Assembly (NCBI RefSeq): GCF_002355475.1
Contig: NZ_AP014862.1
Coordinates: 3,844,001-3,908,000 of the forward strand
Direction of reading: 5' to 3'
DNA length: 64,000 nucleotides
DNA from: Pseudomonas furukawaii
Lineage (GTDB): Bacteria > Pseudomonadota > Gammaproteobacteria > Pseudomonadales > Pseudomonadaceae
Each line of letters opens with the position of its first letter. The first letter of the stretch is position 1. The position numbers and the translations under genes were made by a program. Shown here in pieces: positions 37,980-49,295 of the stretch. Below the pieces are notes generated by a model that was not told the DNA's origin, did not search any database, and saw nothing but the letters and a program-made list of their open reading frames with translations.

Positions 37980-39461
37980 TCAGGCGATGGCGCCGAGGAG
38001 CTTCTCCCACTCCTTGGTTTCCTTCTTCGACACGCCACCGAGCAACTCGATAGCCTGGCGCAGGCGGAAACGACTGAGGTCCGCCCCAAGGATTTCCATG
38101 GCATCCAGCACCGAGACCGAACTGGCATGGCCGGTGATGGCCGGGAACATCAGCGGCATGACGTCACGCAGCTTGAGCCCCAGGTGCTCGGCGACCGCCT
38201 GGATGCACCCGGTGATGCGCTCCTTCTCCCACTGGCGCAGCGACTCGAGCTTCCAGAGCACCAGCTGCATGACCTGGCGGACCTGATCCGGGCTGAGCTT
38301 CTTGTGCTCGAACAGCTTCGCGTCCAGCGGCACGCCGCCGGAGAAGAAGAAGCCGGCCAGCGGGGCGATCTGGCTGAAGGTTTCCACCCGTCCCTGCACG
38401 TGGGGGGCGATTCGCATCAGGTACTCAGGATTAAGCGCCCATTTCTGCACCTCGGAGGCGAAGCGCTCCACCGGCAGTTCGCGGATCCACTGGCCGTTCA
38501 GCCAGGACAGCTTCTCCAGGTCGAAGATGGGGCCACCCAGGGAAACACGGGACAGGTCGAAGTGTTCGATCATCTCCGCCAGGGAGAACTTCTCCCGCTC
38601 GTCCGGCATGGACCAGCCCATGCGCCCCAGGTAATTGAGCATCGCTTCCGGGAGAAAGCCCATGCGCTCGTAGAAGGTGATGGACGTGGGATTCTTGCGC
38701 TTGGAGAGCTTGCTCTTGTCGGGGTTGCGCAGCAGCGGCATGTAGCAGAGCTTGGGCTGCTCCCAGCCGAAGTACTCGTACAACTTGATCAGCTTCGGCG
38801 CCGACGGCAGCCACTCCTCTCCGCGCAGGACGTGGGTGATGCCCATCAGGTGGTCATCCACCACGTTGGCAAGGAAGTAGGTGGGCAAACCGTCGGTCTT
38901 CATCAGGACCTGCATGTCCATGCGATCCCACGGGATCTCGACATCGCCACGGAGCATATCGGGCACCACGCAGACGCCTTCGCTCGGCACCTTCATGCGC
39001 ACCACGTGCGGCTCGCCAGCGGCGATACGCTTCTCGGCCTCTTCCCGGTCGAGGTGCATGCAGTGACCGTCGTAGCGCGGGGTTTCCTTGCGCTCGGTCT
39101 GCTCGGCGCGCAGCTTGTCGAGGCGCTCGGCGGTGCAGAAGCAGGGGAAGGCATGGCCCTTGTCCACCAGCTCACGAGAATACTGCTTGTAGATCTCGCC
39201 ACGTTCGCTCTGGCGATAGGGGCCATGGGGGCCTCCGACGTCCGGGCCTTCGTCCCACTCGATACCGAGCCAGCGCAGGGCGTCGAATATCTGCTGTTCG
39301 GACTCACGGGTCGAGCGCAACTGATCGGTATCTTCGATGCGCAGGATGAACTGACCGCCGTGCTGGCGCGCGAAACACAGGTTGAACAGGGCGATGTAGG
39401 CGGTGCCCACGTGCGGGTCACCGGTGGGCGACGGCGCGATACGGGTACGGACGGTGGTCAT
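37980..39461 (-). CDS. gltX: Glutamyl-tRNA synthetase GltX
   Basis: Charges tRNA-Glu, and lies directly upstream of the tRNA-Glu array. The 493-residue class I synthetase starts [20 protein letters not shown], containing the HIGH-equivalent motif, and has the KMSKS-equivalent KLSKRKN, plus a Cys-containing segment (CFCTAERLD) and a C-terminal anticodon-binding cage. Full length for the discriminating enzyme. It is 24 bp downstream of a LysR gene on the same strand, but no clear own promoter was found in that gap. Confidence 0.96.
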   Translation of the reverse strand: MTTVRTRIAPSPTGDPHVGTAYIALFNLCFARQHGGQFILRIEDTDQLRSTRESEQQIFDALRWLGIEWDEGPDVGGPHGPYRQSERGEIYKQYSRELVDKGHAFPCFCTAERLDKLRAEQTERKETPRYDGHCMHLDREEAEKRIAAGEPHVVRMKVPSEGVCVVPDMLRGDVEIPWDRMDMQVLMKTDGLPTYFLANVVDDHLMGITHVLRGEEWLPSAPKLIKLYEYFGWEQPKLCYMPLLRNPDKSKLSKRKNPTSITFYERMGFLPEAMLNYLGRMGWSMPDEREKFSLAEMIEHFDLSRVSLGGPIFDLEKLSWLNGQWIRELPVERFASEVQKWALNPEYLMRIAPHVQGRVETFSQIAPLAGFFFSGGVPLDAKLFEHKKLSPDQVRQVMQLVLWKLESLRQWEKERITGCIQAVAEHLGLKLRDVMPLMFPAITGHASSVSVLDAMEILGADLSRFRLRQAIELLGGVSKKETKEWEKLLGAIA

Positions 39462-39485
39462 GGTGGTCTCGAAACTCTAGGTCGA

Positions 39486-40406
39486 TCAAAGGCGCGATCT
39501 TATCAGGGTGGCCGCGCCCGGCTCCAGCAGATGGCCGTCCTGCAGCGGCAGGCTGCGCATCAGGAAGTCCAGGAAAGCCTTGACCTTCATCGCCTGGAAT
39601 CGTCGTGACGGGTAGACGGCATAGATTTCCCCGACCGGTAATCGCGCTTGTGGCAATAGCTCCACCAGCTCGCCGGAGTGGACGGCATCCTCGGTGATCA
39701 TCAGCGGCAGCGAGGCGATGCCGGCGCCACCGATCACCGCCTCGCGGGCGAAAGTGATGTTGTTGCATTGCAGCACCCACTGACAGGGCACGCTCTCACC
39801 CAGGATCGGCCAGTGCCTCGGGGAGTCCTGGGGTAGCAGCACCGCCCGGTGGCGTACCAGGTCAGCCACCGCCCGCGGGGTGCCATGGGCCGCCAGGTAA
39901 GCCGGGCTGGCACAGAGCCTGCGACCGTTTTCGAAGAGCTTGCGAGCGATCAGGGTGGAATCCTGTGGCTGGCCCACCAGGATGGCGATGTCGACCCCCT
40001 CCTCCAACGGATCCACGTTACGCGAGGTGATCTCCACTTCAGCGGTGATCTGCGGGTACTGACTCATGAAACTACCCAGGACCCGCCCGAGGAACAGCTG
40101 GCTGAACTCGATGGGCGCCGTCACCCGCAGCAGCCCTGAAGGCTCCTGCTGCAACTGCATCACCGCCTGCTCCGCCTCGGCGAAGTCCAGCATGATCTGC
40201 CGGCAGCGCTCGTAATAGGCCTGGCCCACTTCGGTCAGGCGCAACTTGCGGGTGGTGCGATTGAGGAGACGCACGCCCAGGCGCTCCTCCAGCAGGGCGA
40301 TGCGCCGGCTCACGGTGGACTTCTGCATACCCAGGCTCTGAGCCGCCTGGGTAAAGCTGTGGCACTCCACCACCCGGGTGAAGATCAGCGCATCATCCAG
40401 CCCCAT
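39486..40406 (-). CDS. LysR-family regulator divergent from the EmrAB pump
   Basis: A 306-residue regulator with an N-terminal LysR helix-turn-helix (SFTQAAQSLGMQKSTVSRRIALLEE) and a LysR substrate-binding domain from about residue 92. It belongs to the CrgA/AaeR-like subgroup by the VVECHSFTQAAQSLG start, though this is a weak call. Divergent from emrA-like with 107 bp between starts, holding repeated GGGAACA elements, so it most likely controls the pump. From memory this is the P. aeruginosa PA3135 position. Confidence 0.92.
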   Translation of the reverse strand: MGLDDALIFTRVVECHSFTQAAQSLGMQKSTVSRRIALLEERLGVRLLNRTTRKLRLTEVGQAYYERCRQIMLDFAEAEQAVMQLQQEPSGLLRVTAPIEFSQLFLGRVLGSFMSQYPQITAEVEITSRNVDPLEEGVDIAILVGQPQDSTLIARKLFENGRRLCASPAYLAAHGTPRAVADLVRHRAVLLPQDSPRHWPILGESVPCQWVLQCNNITFAREAVIGGAGIASLPLMITEDAVHSGELVELLPQARLPVGEIYAVYPSRRFQAMKVKAFLDFLMRSLPLQDGHLLEPGAATLIRSRL

Positions 40407-40409
40407 TAT

Positions 40410-40467
40410 TGTTCCCCATCAGCAACAAAGTTTCCGAATTCTAGCGACTACTTGGGAACAGGGAACA
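40410..40467. promoter_or_regulatory. Repeated GGGAACA sites in the LysR/emrA intergenic region
   Basis: GGGAACA occurs in tandem at 40454-40460 and 40461-40467, with the inverted copy TGTTCCC at 40410-40416 beside the LysR start. This fits a regulator recognition plus activation site layout. No clear -35/-10 pair was found on either strand. Confidence 0.45.
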
Positions 40468-40513
40468 CTGATAGGCTCGCAACATTCTGCAAAAAATTCG
40501 AGCCCACCAAGCC

Positions 40514-41560
40514 ATGCCTGTAAAAGTGCAACGCCGCCTCTTCATCTTCACGGCCCTCGTCGCCCTGGTGGCTGCCGGCCTCTTCACTCACTGGTTGCTC
40601 ATCGGGCGCTTCGTCGAGGCCACAGACAACGCCTACGTCCAGGGCGAAATCACCCGCATCTCCAGCCAACTGGGCGCACGCATCGACGAAGTGCTGGTCA
40701 GCGACAACCAGCACGTCAAGAAGGGCGATCTACTGGTGCGACTGGAGGCCGATGACTTCAAACTGGCCCTGGAACGTGCTCGCGCCCAGTTGGCGACTCG
40801 CGAGGCGGAACTGTCCCAGGCGCGCAGCAAGCTCACTCAGCAATCCAGCCTGATCGCCGCCAGCCAGGCGGAAGTCGCCGCCAGCCAGGCCACCCTGGGC
40901 CGCGCGCAGATCGACCTGTCCCGCGCGCAGACACTGCGCAAACCGGGGTACGTTTCAGAGGAACGCGTCACCACCCTGTCCGCCGACTCCCGCGTGGCCC
41001 GCTCCCAGGTCGCCAAGGCCCAAGCCGACCTGAAGGCCCAGCGCCAACAGGTGGATGCGCTGAATGCCGAGATCAAGCGGCTGGATGCCCTGATCGCCAA
41101 CGCCCGGGCCGACGTGGCCCAGGCCGAGATCAACCTTGGCCGCACCGAAGTACGCTCACCGGTGGATGGCCGGGTGGGGCAGCGCGCCGCCCGGAATGGC
41201 CAGTATGTCCAGGTGGGCGCACACCTGCTGTCGCTGGTTCCCGACGCCGACATCTGGGTCCAGGCCAACTTCAAGGAAACCCAGATCGAACACATGGAAC
41301 CCGGCCAGGCCGCGGAGTTGGTGTTCGACAGTTTTCCCGACACCCCGATCCAGGGCCGCATCGATAGCCTGTTCGCCGCTTCAGGAGCCCAGTTCAGCCT
41401 GCTGCCGCCGGACAACGCCACCGGCAACTTCACCAAGGTCGTGCAACGCATCCCGGTGAAGCTGACGTTCTCCGCCGACAACCCACTCGCCGGCCGCATC
41501 CGCCCAGGCATGTCCGTCCTCGTCAAGGTGCACCTCAAGGCGGAGAGCCATGGCGGCTGA
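40514..41560 (+). CDS. EmrA-like membrane fusion protein
   Basis: Periplasmic adaptor of a tripartite multidrug pump. The 348-residue product has one N-terminal membrane helix (FIFTALVALVAAGLFTHWLL), a biotinyl-lipoyl half (TDNAYVQGEITRISSQLGARI), a long alpha-helical hairpin (about 85-210, with repeated KAQADLKAQRQQ-type heptads) and the second lipoyl half (LGRTEVRSPVDGRVGQR), then a beta barrel. HlyD/EmrA family. Its end overlaps the permease gene by 11 nt. Confidence 0.93.
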   Translation: MPVKVQRRLFIFTALVALVAAGLFTHWLLIGRFVEATDNAYVQGEITRISSQLGARIDEVLVSDNQHVKKGDLLVRLEADDFKLALERARAQLATREAELSQARSKLTQQSSLIAASQAEVAASQATLGRAQIDLSRAQTLRKPGYVSEERVTTLSADSRVARSQVAKAQADLKAQRQQVDALNAEIKRLDALIANARADVAQAEINLGRTEVRSPVDGRVGQRAARNGQYVQVGAHLLSLVPDADIWVQANFKETQIEHMEPGQAAELVFDSFPDTPIQGRIDSLFAASGAQFSLLPPDNATGNFTKVVQRIPVKLTFSADNPLAGRIRPGMSVLVKVHLKAESHGG

Positions 41561-43106
41561 CGACCTCCTCCGACCCAGCGGGGAACCGTCCCGAAGAGAC
41601 TGGATCGCGGTGATGAGCGCCATGCTGGGCGCCTTCATGGCAGTGCTGGACATCCAGATCACCAACTCCTCCCTGAAGGATATCCAGGGCGCGCTTTCCG
41701 CCACCCTGGAGGAAGGCTCCTGGATCTCCACCTCCTATCTCGTGGCGGAGATCATCATGATCCCCCTCACCGCCTGGCTGGTGCAGTTGCTGTCCGCACG
41801 TCGCCTGGCCGTCTGGGTGTCCATTGGTTTCCTGCTCTCCTCCCTGCTCTGCTCCCTGGCCTGGAGCCTTGAGAGCATGATCCTGTTCCGGGCCATGCAG
41901 GGCTTCACCGGGGGCGCGCTTATCCCGCTGGCCTTCACCCTGACACTGATCAAGCTGCCCGAACATCATCGCGCCAAGGGCATGGCCCTGTTCGCCATCA
42001 CTGCCACTTTCGCCCCCTCCATCGGCCCGACCCTGGGTGGCTGGCTGACGGAGAACTTCGGCTGGGAGTACATCTTCTATATCAACGTGCCCCCCGGCCT
42101 GCTGATGATCGCCGGCCTGATGTACGGCCTGGAGAAAAAACCCCCTCACTGGGAGCTGCTGAAGCGCACCGACTACGCCGGCATAGTGACCCTGGGCCTG
42201 GGCCTCGGCTGCCTGCAGGTGTTCCTGGAGGAAGGCCATCGAAAGGACTGGCTGGAGTCGCAGCTGATCGTCGGTCTGGGCAGCGTGGCGCTGGTGAGCC
42301 TGATCCTGTTCGTCATCCTCCAGGTTTCGCGCCCAAACCCGCTGATCAACCTGGGCATCCTGAAGAACCGCAACTTCGGCCTTTCCAGCATTTCCAGCGT
42401 GGGCCTGGGGATGGGCCTCTACGGCTCGATCTATGTGCTGCCGCTGTACCTGGCCCAGATCCAGGGTTACAACGCACTGCAGATCGGCGAGGTGATCATG
42501 TGGATGGGCGTTCCCCAGCTGTTTCTCATTCCGCTGGTACCCAAGCTGATGAAGGTGGTCCCACCCAAGCTCCTCTGCGCCCTGGGCTTTGGCCTGTTCG
42601 GCTACGCCAGCTTCGCGTCGGGGGTGCTCAACCCCGATTTTGCCGGCCCGCAGTTCAACCAGATCCAGATCATTCGCGCCCTCGGCCAGCCGCTGGTAAT
42701 GGTGACGGTGTCATTGATCGCCACCGCCTACATCCAGCCTCAGGACGCCGGATCGGCTTCAAGCCTGTTCAACATCCTGCGCAACCTGGGCGGGGCCATC
42801 GGTATCGCCTTACTGGCCACCCTGCTGGATGCGAGAGCCAAGGTGTATTTCGACTACCTGCGTGAATCCCTGGTGCCCGGCAATCCCCAGGTAGCTGAAC
42901 GCCTGGCATTGCTCACCGAGAAGCTGGGTAGCGAACAGGCGGCCCTCGCCAAGCTCAGCGAGATCGCCCACCAGCAGGCCAGCATCATGGCCTACAACGA
43001 CGCGTTCCATTTCATCGGCATCGCCTTGGGCGTCAGCATGCTCGCCGTACTGCTCACCCGTGCCCTGCCCGTCGGCACTGCCGGCAACACTGCCGCCGCC
43101 CACTGA
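41550..43106 (+). CDS. EmrB-like DHA2-family drug efflux permease
   Basis: Fourteen-helix MFS proton antiporter working with the adjacent adaptor. The 518-residue product has the MFS motif C-like GGWLTENFGWEYIFYINVPPG and LDIQITNSSL in helix 1. The start ATG lies 11 nt inside the end of the adaptor gene. Followed after 66 bp by convergent uvrB. No outer-membrane channel gene is adjacent, so a shared TolC-type channel would be needed. Substrate unknown. Confidence 0.93.
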   Translation: MAADDLLRPSGEPSRRDWIAVMSAMLGAFMAVLDIQITNSSLKDIQGALSATLEEGSWISTSYLVAEIIMIPLTAWLVQLLSARRLAVWVSIGFLLSSLLCSLAWSLESMILFRAMQGFTGGALIPLAFTLTLIKLPEHHRAKGMALFAITATFAPSIGPTLGGWLTENFGWEYIFYINVPPGLLMIAGLMYGLEKKPPHWELLKRTDYAGIVTLGLGLGCLQVFLEEGHRKDWLESQLIVGLGSVALVSLILFVILQVSRPNPLINLGILKNRNFGLSSISSVGLGMGLYGSIYVLPLYLAQIQGYNALQIGEVIMWMGVPQLFLIPLVPKLMKVVPPKLLCALGFGLFGYASFASGVLNPDFAGPQFNQIQIIRALGQPLVMVTVSLIATAYIQPQDAGSASSLFNILRNLGGAIGIALLATLLDARAKVYFDYLRESLVPGNPQVAERLALLTEKLGSEQAALAKLSEIAHQQASIMAYNDAFHFIGIALGVSMLAVLLTRALPVGTAGNTAAAH

Positions 43107-43172
43107 ACCCAACGCCGGGATGAAGGAGCGCGACGCGGCCGGCGCTGAAACCTTCGCGCAAAAGGGCTGCCG

Positions 43173-45188
<2,016 letters not shown>

Positions 45189-45285
45189 GCTGACCTCGAC
45201 GTCTTGGATGTGACACCTCGGCGGGGCGGGCGTCATACCTGGAGGAAAGCCTGCGCGCGTTGTCGCCGCAGGCCGCCTGGGCCGC

Positions 45286-45291
45286 TATAAT
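45286..45291 (+). promoter_or_regulatory. TATAAT -10 element between uvrB and the aminotransferase
   Basis: A perfect TATAAT about 83 bp before the aminotransferase start. No good -35 at 17 bp (TTGTCG is 20 bp upstream). The same bases read TATTAT on the minus strand, so divergent uvrB may use an overlapping promoter. Confidence 0.5.
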
Positions 45292-45373
45292 ACCGGCCCG
45301 ATTGCGCAACCCCTAGCGCACATCGTTCGGGGTTGCATCCCATCCTCACCCTCCTTCTCCGAGCTGCCGCATC

Positions 45374-46570
45374 ATGAGTCTGTTTTCTGCCGTCGAAATG
45401 GCTCCGCGTGATCCTATCCTGGGTCTCAACGAAGCGTTCAACGCCGACACCCGTGCCAACAAGGTCAACCTGGGCGTGGGCGTCTACTACAACGAGCAAG
45501 GCCGTATCCCGCTCCTGCGCGCTGTAGCGGAAGCGGAAAAGGCCCGCATCGAAGCCCATGCACCCCGTGGCTACCTGCCGATCGAAGGCATTGCCGCCTA
45601 TGACCAGGCCGTACAGAAACTGCTGTTCGGTGCCGATTCCGCCCTGCTGGCCGAAGGTCGCGTTGTGACCACCCAGGCCGTCGGCGGTACCGGTGCCCTG
45701 AAGACCGGCGCCGACTTCCTCAAGCGCCTGCTGCCGAATGCCGTCGTCGCCATCAGCGACCCGAGCTGGGAGAACCACCGCGCCCTGTTCGAGTCCGCCG
45801 GTTTCCCGGTACAGAACTACCGCTACTACGATGCCGCCACCAATGGCGTGAACCGTGCCGGCCTGCTGGAAGACCTCAAGGCCCTGCCGGCCCGCTCCAT
45901 CGTCGTCCTGCATGCGTGCTGCCACAACCCCACCGGCGTGGACCTTGAACTCGAGGACTGGAAAGCCGTCCTGGAAGTCCTGCGCGAGCGCGAGCACGTA
46001 CCCTTCCTCGATATTGCCTACCAGGGATTCGGCGCCGGCATCGATGAAGACGCCTTCGCTGTCCGCCTCTTCGCAGAATCCGGCCTGCAGTTCTTCGTCT
46101 CCAGCTCTTTCTCCAAATCCTTCTCCCTCTACGGCGAGCGCGTAGGCGCCCTGTCCGTGGTGACCAGTTCGAAGGAAGAAGCCGGCCGCGTCCTCTCCCA
46201 GGTCAAGCGCGTGATCCGCACCAACTACTCCAACCCGCCGACCCACGGCGCAACGGTAGTCGCCAGCGTGCTCAACAGCCCGGAACTGCGTGCCATGTGG
46301 GAAGCCGAACTGGGCGAAATGCGCACGCGCATCCACGCCATGCGCCTGGCCATGGTCGAGCAACTGGCTGCCCAGGGCGCCAAGCGCGACTTCAGCTTCG
46401 TAGCCCGCCAGCGTGGCATGTTCTCCTACTCCGGCCTCACCGCTGAGCAGGTTGAACGCCTGAAGAACGAGTTCGGTATCTACGCCGTCAGCACGGGCCG
46501 TATCTGCGTCGCCGCACTGAACAGCGGCAACCTGGAAAGCGTGACCCGCGCCATCGCCCAGGTGCTCTGA
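45374..46570 (+). CDS. Aromatic/aspartate aminotransferase (class I)
   Basis: PLP transaminase moving amino groups between aromatic amino acids or aspartate and 2-oxoglutarate. The 398-residue product starts MSLFSAVEMAPRDPILGLNEAF and has the class I layout, with HACCHNPTGVDL and the Schiff-base Lys in SSSFSKSFSLYGERVG. Both AspC and TyrB fit; the position next to uvrB is that of the P. aeruginosa amino-acid aminotransferase PA3139. I see no sequence basis to choose a substrate. Followed by a hairpin terminator overlapping the tRNA-Asn promoter. Confidence 0.92.
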   Translation: MSLFSAVEMAPRDPILGLNEAFNADTRANKVNLGVGVYYNEQGRIPLLRAVAEAEKARIEAHAPRGYLPIEGIAAYDQAVQKLLFGADSALLAEGRVVTTQAVGGTGALKTGADFLKRLLPNAVVAISDPSWENHRALFESAGFPVQNYRYYDAATNGVNRAGLLEDLKALPARSIVVLHACCHNPTGVDLELEDWKAVLEVLREREHVPFLDIAYQGFGAGIDEDAFAVRLFAESGLQFFVSSSFSKSFSLYGERVGALSVVTSSKEEAGRVLSQVKRVIRTNYSNPPTHGATVVASVLNSPELRAMWEAELGEMRTRIHAMRLAMVEQLAAQGAKRDFSFVARQRGMFSYSGLTAEQVERLKNEFGIYAVSTGRICVAALNSGNLESVTRAIAQVL

Positions 46571-46578
46571 AAAAAGAT

Positions 46579-46613
46579 AAGGAGAAGCTCAGGCAGATGC
46601 TTGACTTCTCCTT
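46579..46613 (+). terminator. Terminator of the aminotransferase gene
   Basis: Nine-bp stem AAGGAGAAG/CTTCTCCTT with a 17-nt loop, ending CTTTCTAAT. Its 3' arm overlaps the -35 of the tRNA-Asn promoter. Confidence 0.55.
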
Positions 46614-46628
46614 TCTAATCAGTAAGAT
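46601..46628 (+). promoter_or_regulatory. Promoter of tRNA-Asn
   Basis: TTGACT, a 16-bp spacer and TAAGAT, followed by a GC-rich discriminator, 13 bp before the tRNA. Confidence 0.75.
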
Positions 46629-46641
46629 ACGCGACATCCGA

Positions 46642-46717
46642 TCCGCGATAGCTCAGTCGGTAGAGCAAATGACTGTTAATCATTGGGTCCCTGGTTCGAG
46701 TCCAGGTCGCGGAGCCA
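46642..46717 (+). tRNA. tRNA-Asn (GTT)
   Basis: 76 nt starting TCCGCGATAGCTCAG and ending GGAGCCA with CCA encoded; anticodon loop CTGTTAA gives GTT. Followed by an intrinsic terminator. Confidence 0.97.
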
Positions 46718-46722
46718 AACAG

Positions 46723-46755
46723 AAAGCCCTCGGCACATGCCGGGGGCTTTTTCTT
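46723..46755 (+). terminator. Terminator of tRNA-Asn
   Basis: Long GC-rich stem (AAAGCCC ... GGGCTTT, one G-T pair, ACAT loop) followed by a T-rich tail. Confidence 0.85.
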
Positions 46756-46856
46756 TGCGCACTGGACTCTCACCAGAGACTGCGACCCAGGTTATTCGGG
46801 ACTTCATCCCCCCCTTTGGGGTCGCACTGAAGCGCGCTCTACGATTCAGCGCAACG

Positions 46857-46882
46857 AAAAAGCCGACCTCGCGAGGTCGGCT
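46857..46882 (-). terminator. Terminator of the comEA-like gene
   Basis: Perfect inverted repeat AGCCGACCTC/GAGGTCGGCT with a 2-nt centre, followed on the minus strand by TTTTTCG, just after the comEA-like stop. Confidence 0.8.
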
Positions 46883-46901
46883 TGATTGGGCTCCTAACGC
46901 A

Positions 46902-47222
46902 TCACTCGATGCTCAGCCTATCGCGGTTCTTCTCCAGGGTCTTGACCCCGATACCCTTGACCTCCAGCAGATCGTCCACCGATGAGAACGGGCCATTCTC
47001 CTCACGGTACTGGACGATCGCCCTGGCCTTGGCCTCTCCGATACCTACCATCCCATGCTGAAACGCTGCAGCATCGGCTGAGTTGATATTCAGCCTATCT
47101 GATGCAGGTGCCGTAGCTGCAGGCGCTACAGGCTCCGCCTTGGCGGCAACAACGGGCTGGGAGACCCCCAAACAGAGGGAGCACAGTACGAAAAACAGGG
47201 GGGAAAACAGATTACGAAGCAT
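46902..47222 (-). CDS. ComEA-like helix-hairpin-helix protein, secreted
   Basis: Probable periplasmic DNA-binding protein of the ComEA family, a role in DNA uptake by analogy. The 106-residue product has a signal-peptide-like N-terminus (MLRNLFSPLFFVLCSLCLG), an Ala/Pro linker and two helix-hairpin-helix motifs (LNINSADAAAFQHGMVGIGEAKARAIVQYR and GPFSSVDDLLEVKGIGVKTLEKN). The ATG at 47222 with AAGGAG 8 nt upstream is preferred to an adjacent GTG. Other HhH proteins of this size in Gammaproteobacteria have no proven uptake role. Confidence 0.85.
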   Translation of the reverse strand: MLRNLFSPLFFVLCSLCLGVSQPVVAAKAEPVAPAATAPASDRLNINSADAAAFQHGMVGIGEAKARAIVQYREENGPFSSVDDLLEVKGIGVKTLEKNRDRLSIE

Positions 47223-47282
47223 CACGAAGACTCCTTGTCATCACTGGAAAAGGGGCGGTACATCCTCGACCGCCCCTTCAAA

Positions 47283-49295
47283 CTAGTGCCTGGAGCTTGT
47301 GGGCTCAATGCGACGCTGCTGATGGATCCAGTCCACGATTTCCTCTTCAGGGGTGTATCCATTTACCGTCTCGCGTAGGAGTTGACGCACACGGACATAA
47401 TCATCCGCCTCTACCGCCGCAAATAGCTCCGCGAGCACCCGCTTGAACGCATCCCAAGGAAGATGCTCTTCACTCGCCCTCATAATCATCGGGTGCTCAG
47501 TCGGACTGACGTTGTCGCCAATCAGCAGCTCCTCGTAAAGCTTTTCACCCGGACGCAACCCAGTGAACTCGATGGCGATATCGCCATTGAGGTTCTTGTC
47601 CGAGCGCACAGTCAGACCAGAGAGATGAACCATCTTCTCCGCCAGCTCGGCGATCTTCACGGGCTGCCCCATATCCAGCACGAACACATCGCCACCCTGC
47701 CCCATCGAGCCAGCCTGGATAACCAGTTGCGCAGCCTCAGGAATAGTCATGAAGTAGCGGGTAATGTTGGGATGAGTGACCGTGACCGGCCCACCACGCT
47801 TGATCTGCTCGCGGAACAACGGGATGACAGAGCCGGAGGAGCCCAGCACGTTGCCGAAGCGGACCATGGTGAAGCGGGTCTTGTTAACACGATGCACAGC
47901 TTCGCTTTCGCCGAAGAGCACCGGAGCGGACTCGCAACTCAACGCTTGCAGGACCATTTCGGACAAGCGCTTGGTGCTCCCCATCACATTGGTAGGACGC
48001 ACAGCTTTATCCGTGGAGATGAGTACAAAATTCTCCACACCCGCCTGCATAGCTGCCTGCGCCGTGAAAAGCGTCCCCATTACGTTATTCAGTACGCCCT
48101 CAGCGATATTGTGCTCGACAATTGGCACATGCTTATAGGCGGCAGCGTGATACACCGTATCAACGCTCCAAGTACGCATCACATCAAGCAACCTGCTTAC
48201 ATTTCGAACGGAGCCGAGTATGGGCACCAACCGGACGTTATACGACTCTCTCCTTACGCGCTGCTCCAACTCTATCTGAATGTTGTAAAGATTGAACTCA
48301 CTGTGCTCGAACAATAACAAGGTTCGCGGCCCACAACTCAAGATCTGCCTGCATAGCTCAGACCCAATCGAACCGCCCGCACCAGTTACCATCACAACCT
48401 TGTCGCGAATGCAGCGTTCAAACAACTCCTTTCGAGGAGGCACAGCATCTCGACCTAGTAGATCAGCGATATCTACCTCTTGAATATCATCAACCTTGAC
48501 TCGCCCACTGGCCAGATCCATAAACCCGGGAATGCTGCGCACATGAAGCGGATAGCCCTCAAGGGTGGAAAGGATTTCTCGCCGACGCCCTCGGGATGCG
48601 GAAGGAATTGCCAAAAGAACTTCCTGGGCCCCTGTCTGATCAATCATCTGCTGAATATGCTTGGGCTTGTAGACCTGCAGACCAGCGATAGTGCGAGTGG
48701 CGATACTGCTGTCATCATCAATGAATGCGACCGGACGCATCGCACGCCCCATACGCAGAGCAGCGACCAACTGGTTCCCTGCAGCCCCAGCACCATAGAT
48801 AGCGACTCGCGGTAATCCGTCATCCCTCATCGAGAACGGTATCGCATGACTGGCAACATACCAGTCGCCTAGGAAGTACTGACGCATTGCAAGGCGTAGA
48901 CCGCCGATCAGCACCAAGCTTAACCACCAGTAGTTGAAAACGACTGAACGAGGCACGTTTACCATTGGCTCGCGATGCCAGTACACGACAAGCGCCAGCA
49001 GCAATGCAGACAATGTCACCGCCTTGAAAATAGCGATCAATGCATCATTGCCAAAATAACGCATAACCGCTCTATACATACCAAAGCGAACAAAAATAGG
49101 CACCGCAACTACAGGCGCGACAGCAAAGAGCCAAGCGTGGGAAAAGACCGGGGCTAGCGGCGCTTCAACACCGAGGCGAACCAAAAAAGCCAACCACAAG
49201 GCCAACAAAACAAGAGCGATATCCGCCTGGACCTGAATCAGCCTTTTATATCGTCTCGGCAAACTCAATAGCCACTTACGCAAATCAATGGTCAT
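47283..49295 (-). CDS. wbpM: Nucleotide-sugar 4,6-dehydratase WbpM/CapD family
   Basis: Membrane-bound enzyme making UDP-4-keto-6-deoxy sugars for B-band O-antigen in P. aeruginosa. The 670-residue product has four N-terminal membrane helices (about 15-130), a first Rossmann domain (GAGAAGNQLVAAL) and a C-terminal SDR domain with VTGAGGSIGSEL and an MxxxK active-site pattern (NVMGSTK) as in WbpM, not YxxxK. Length matches WbpM. Codon use is clearly less GC-rich than neighbours. It is normally the last gene of the O-antigen locus, but no such locus follows here before ihfB. Confidence 0.93.
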   Translation of the reverse strand: MTIDLRKWLLSLPRRYKRLIQVQADIALVLLALWLAFLVRLGVEAPLAPVFSHAWLFAVAPVVAVPIFVRFGMYRAVMRYFGNDALIAIFKAVTLSALLLALVVYWHREPMVNVPRSVVFNYWWLSLVLIGGLRLAMRQYFLGDWYVASHAIPFSMRDDGLPRVAIYGAGAAGNQLVAALRMGRAMRPVAFIDDDSSIATRTIAGLQVYKPKHIQQMIDQTGAQEVLLAIPSASRGRRREILSTLEGYPLHVRSIPGFMDLASGRVKVDDIQEVDIADLLGRDAVPPRKELFERCIRDKVVMVTGAGGSIGSELCRQILSCGPRTLLLFEHSEFNLYNIQIELEQRVRRESYNVRLVPILGSVRNVSRLLDVMRTWSVDTVYHAAAYKHVPIVEHNIAEGVLNNVMGTLFTAQAAMQAGVENFVLISTDKAVRPTNVMGSTKRLSEMVLQALSCESAPVLFGESEAVHRVNKTRFTMVRFGNVLGSSGSVIPLFREQIKRGGPVTVTHPNITRYFMTIPEAAQLVIQAGSMGQGGDVFVLDMGQPVKIAELAEKMVHLSGLTVRSDKNLNGDIAIEFTGLRPGEKLYEELLIGDNVSPTEHPMIMRASEEHLPWDAFKRVLAELFAAVEADDYVRVRQLLRETVNGYTPEEEIVDWIHQQRRIEPTSSRH

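Noticed and set aside
45189-45373. LexA box for uvrB
   Set aside because: No CTGT-N8-ACAG sequence in this region; pseudomonad uvrB is not expected to be SOS-controlled.
46597-46830. 77-codon frame overlapping tRNA-Asn
   Set aside because: It lies over the tRNA gene, its promoter and terminator.
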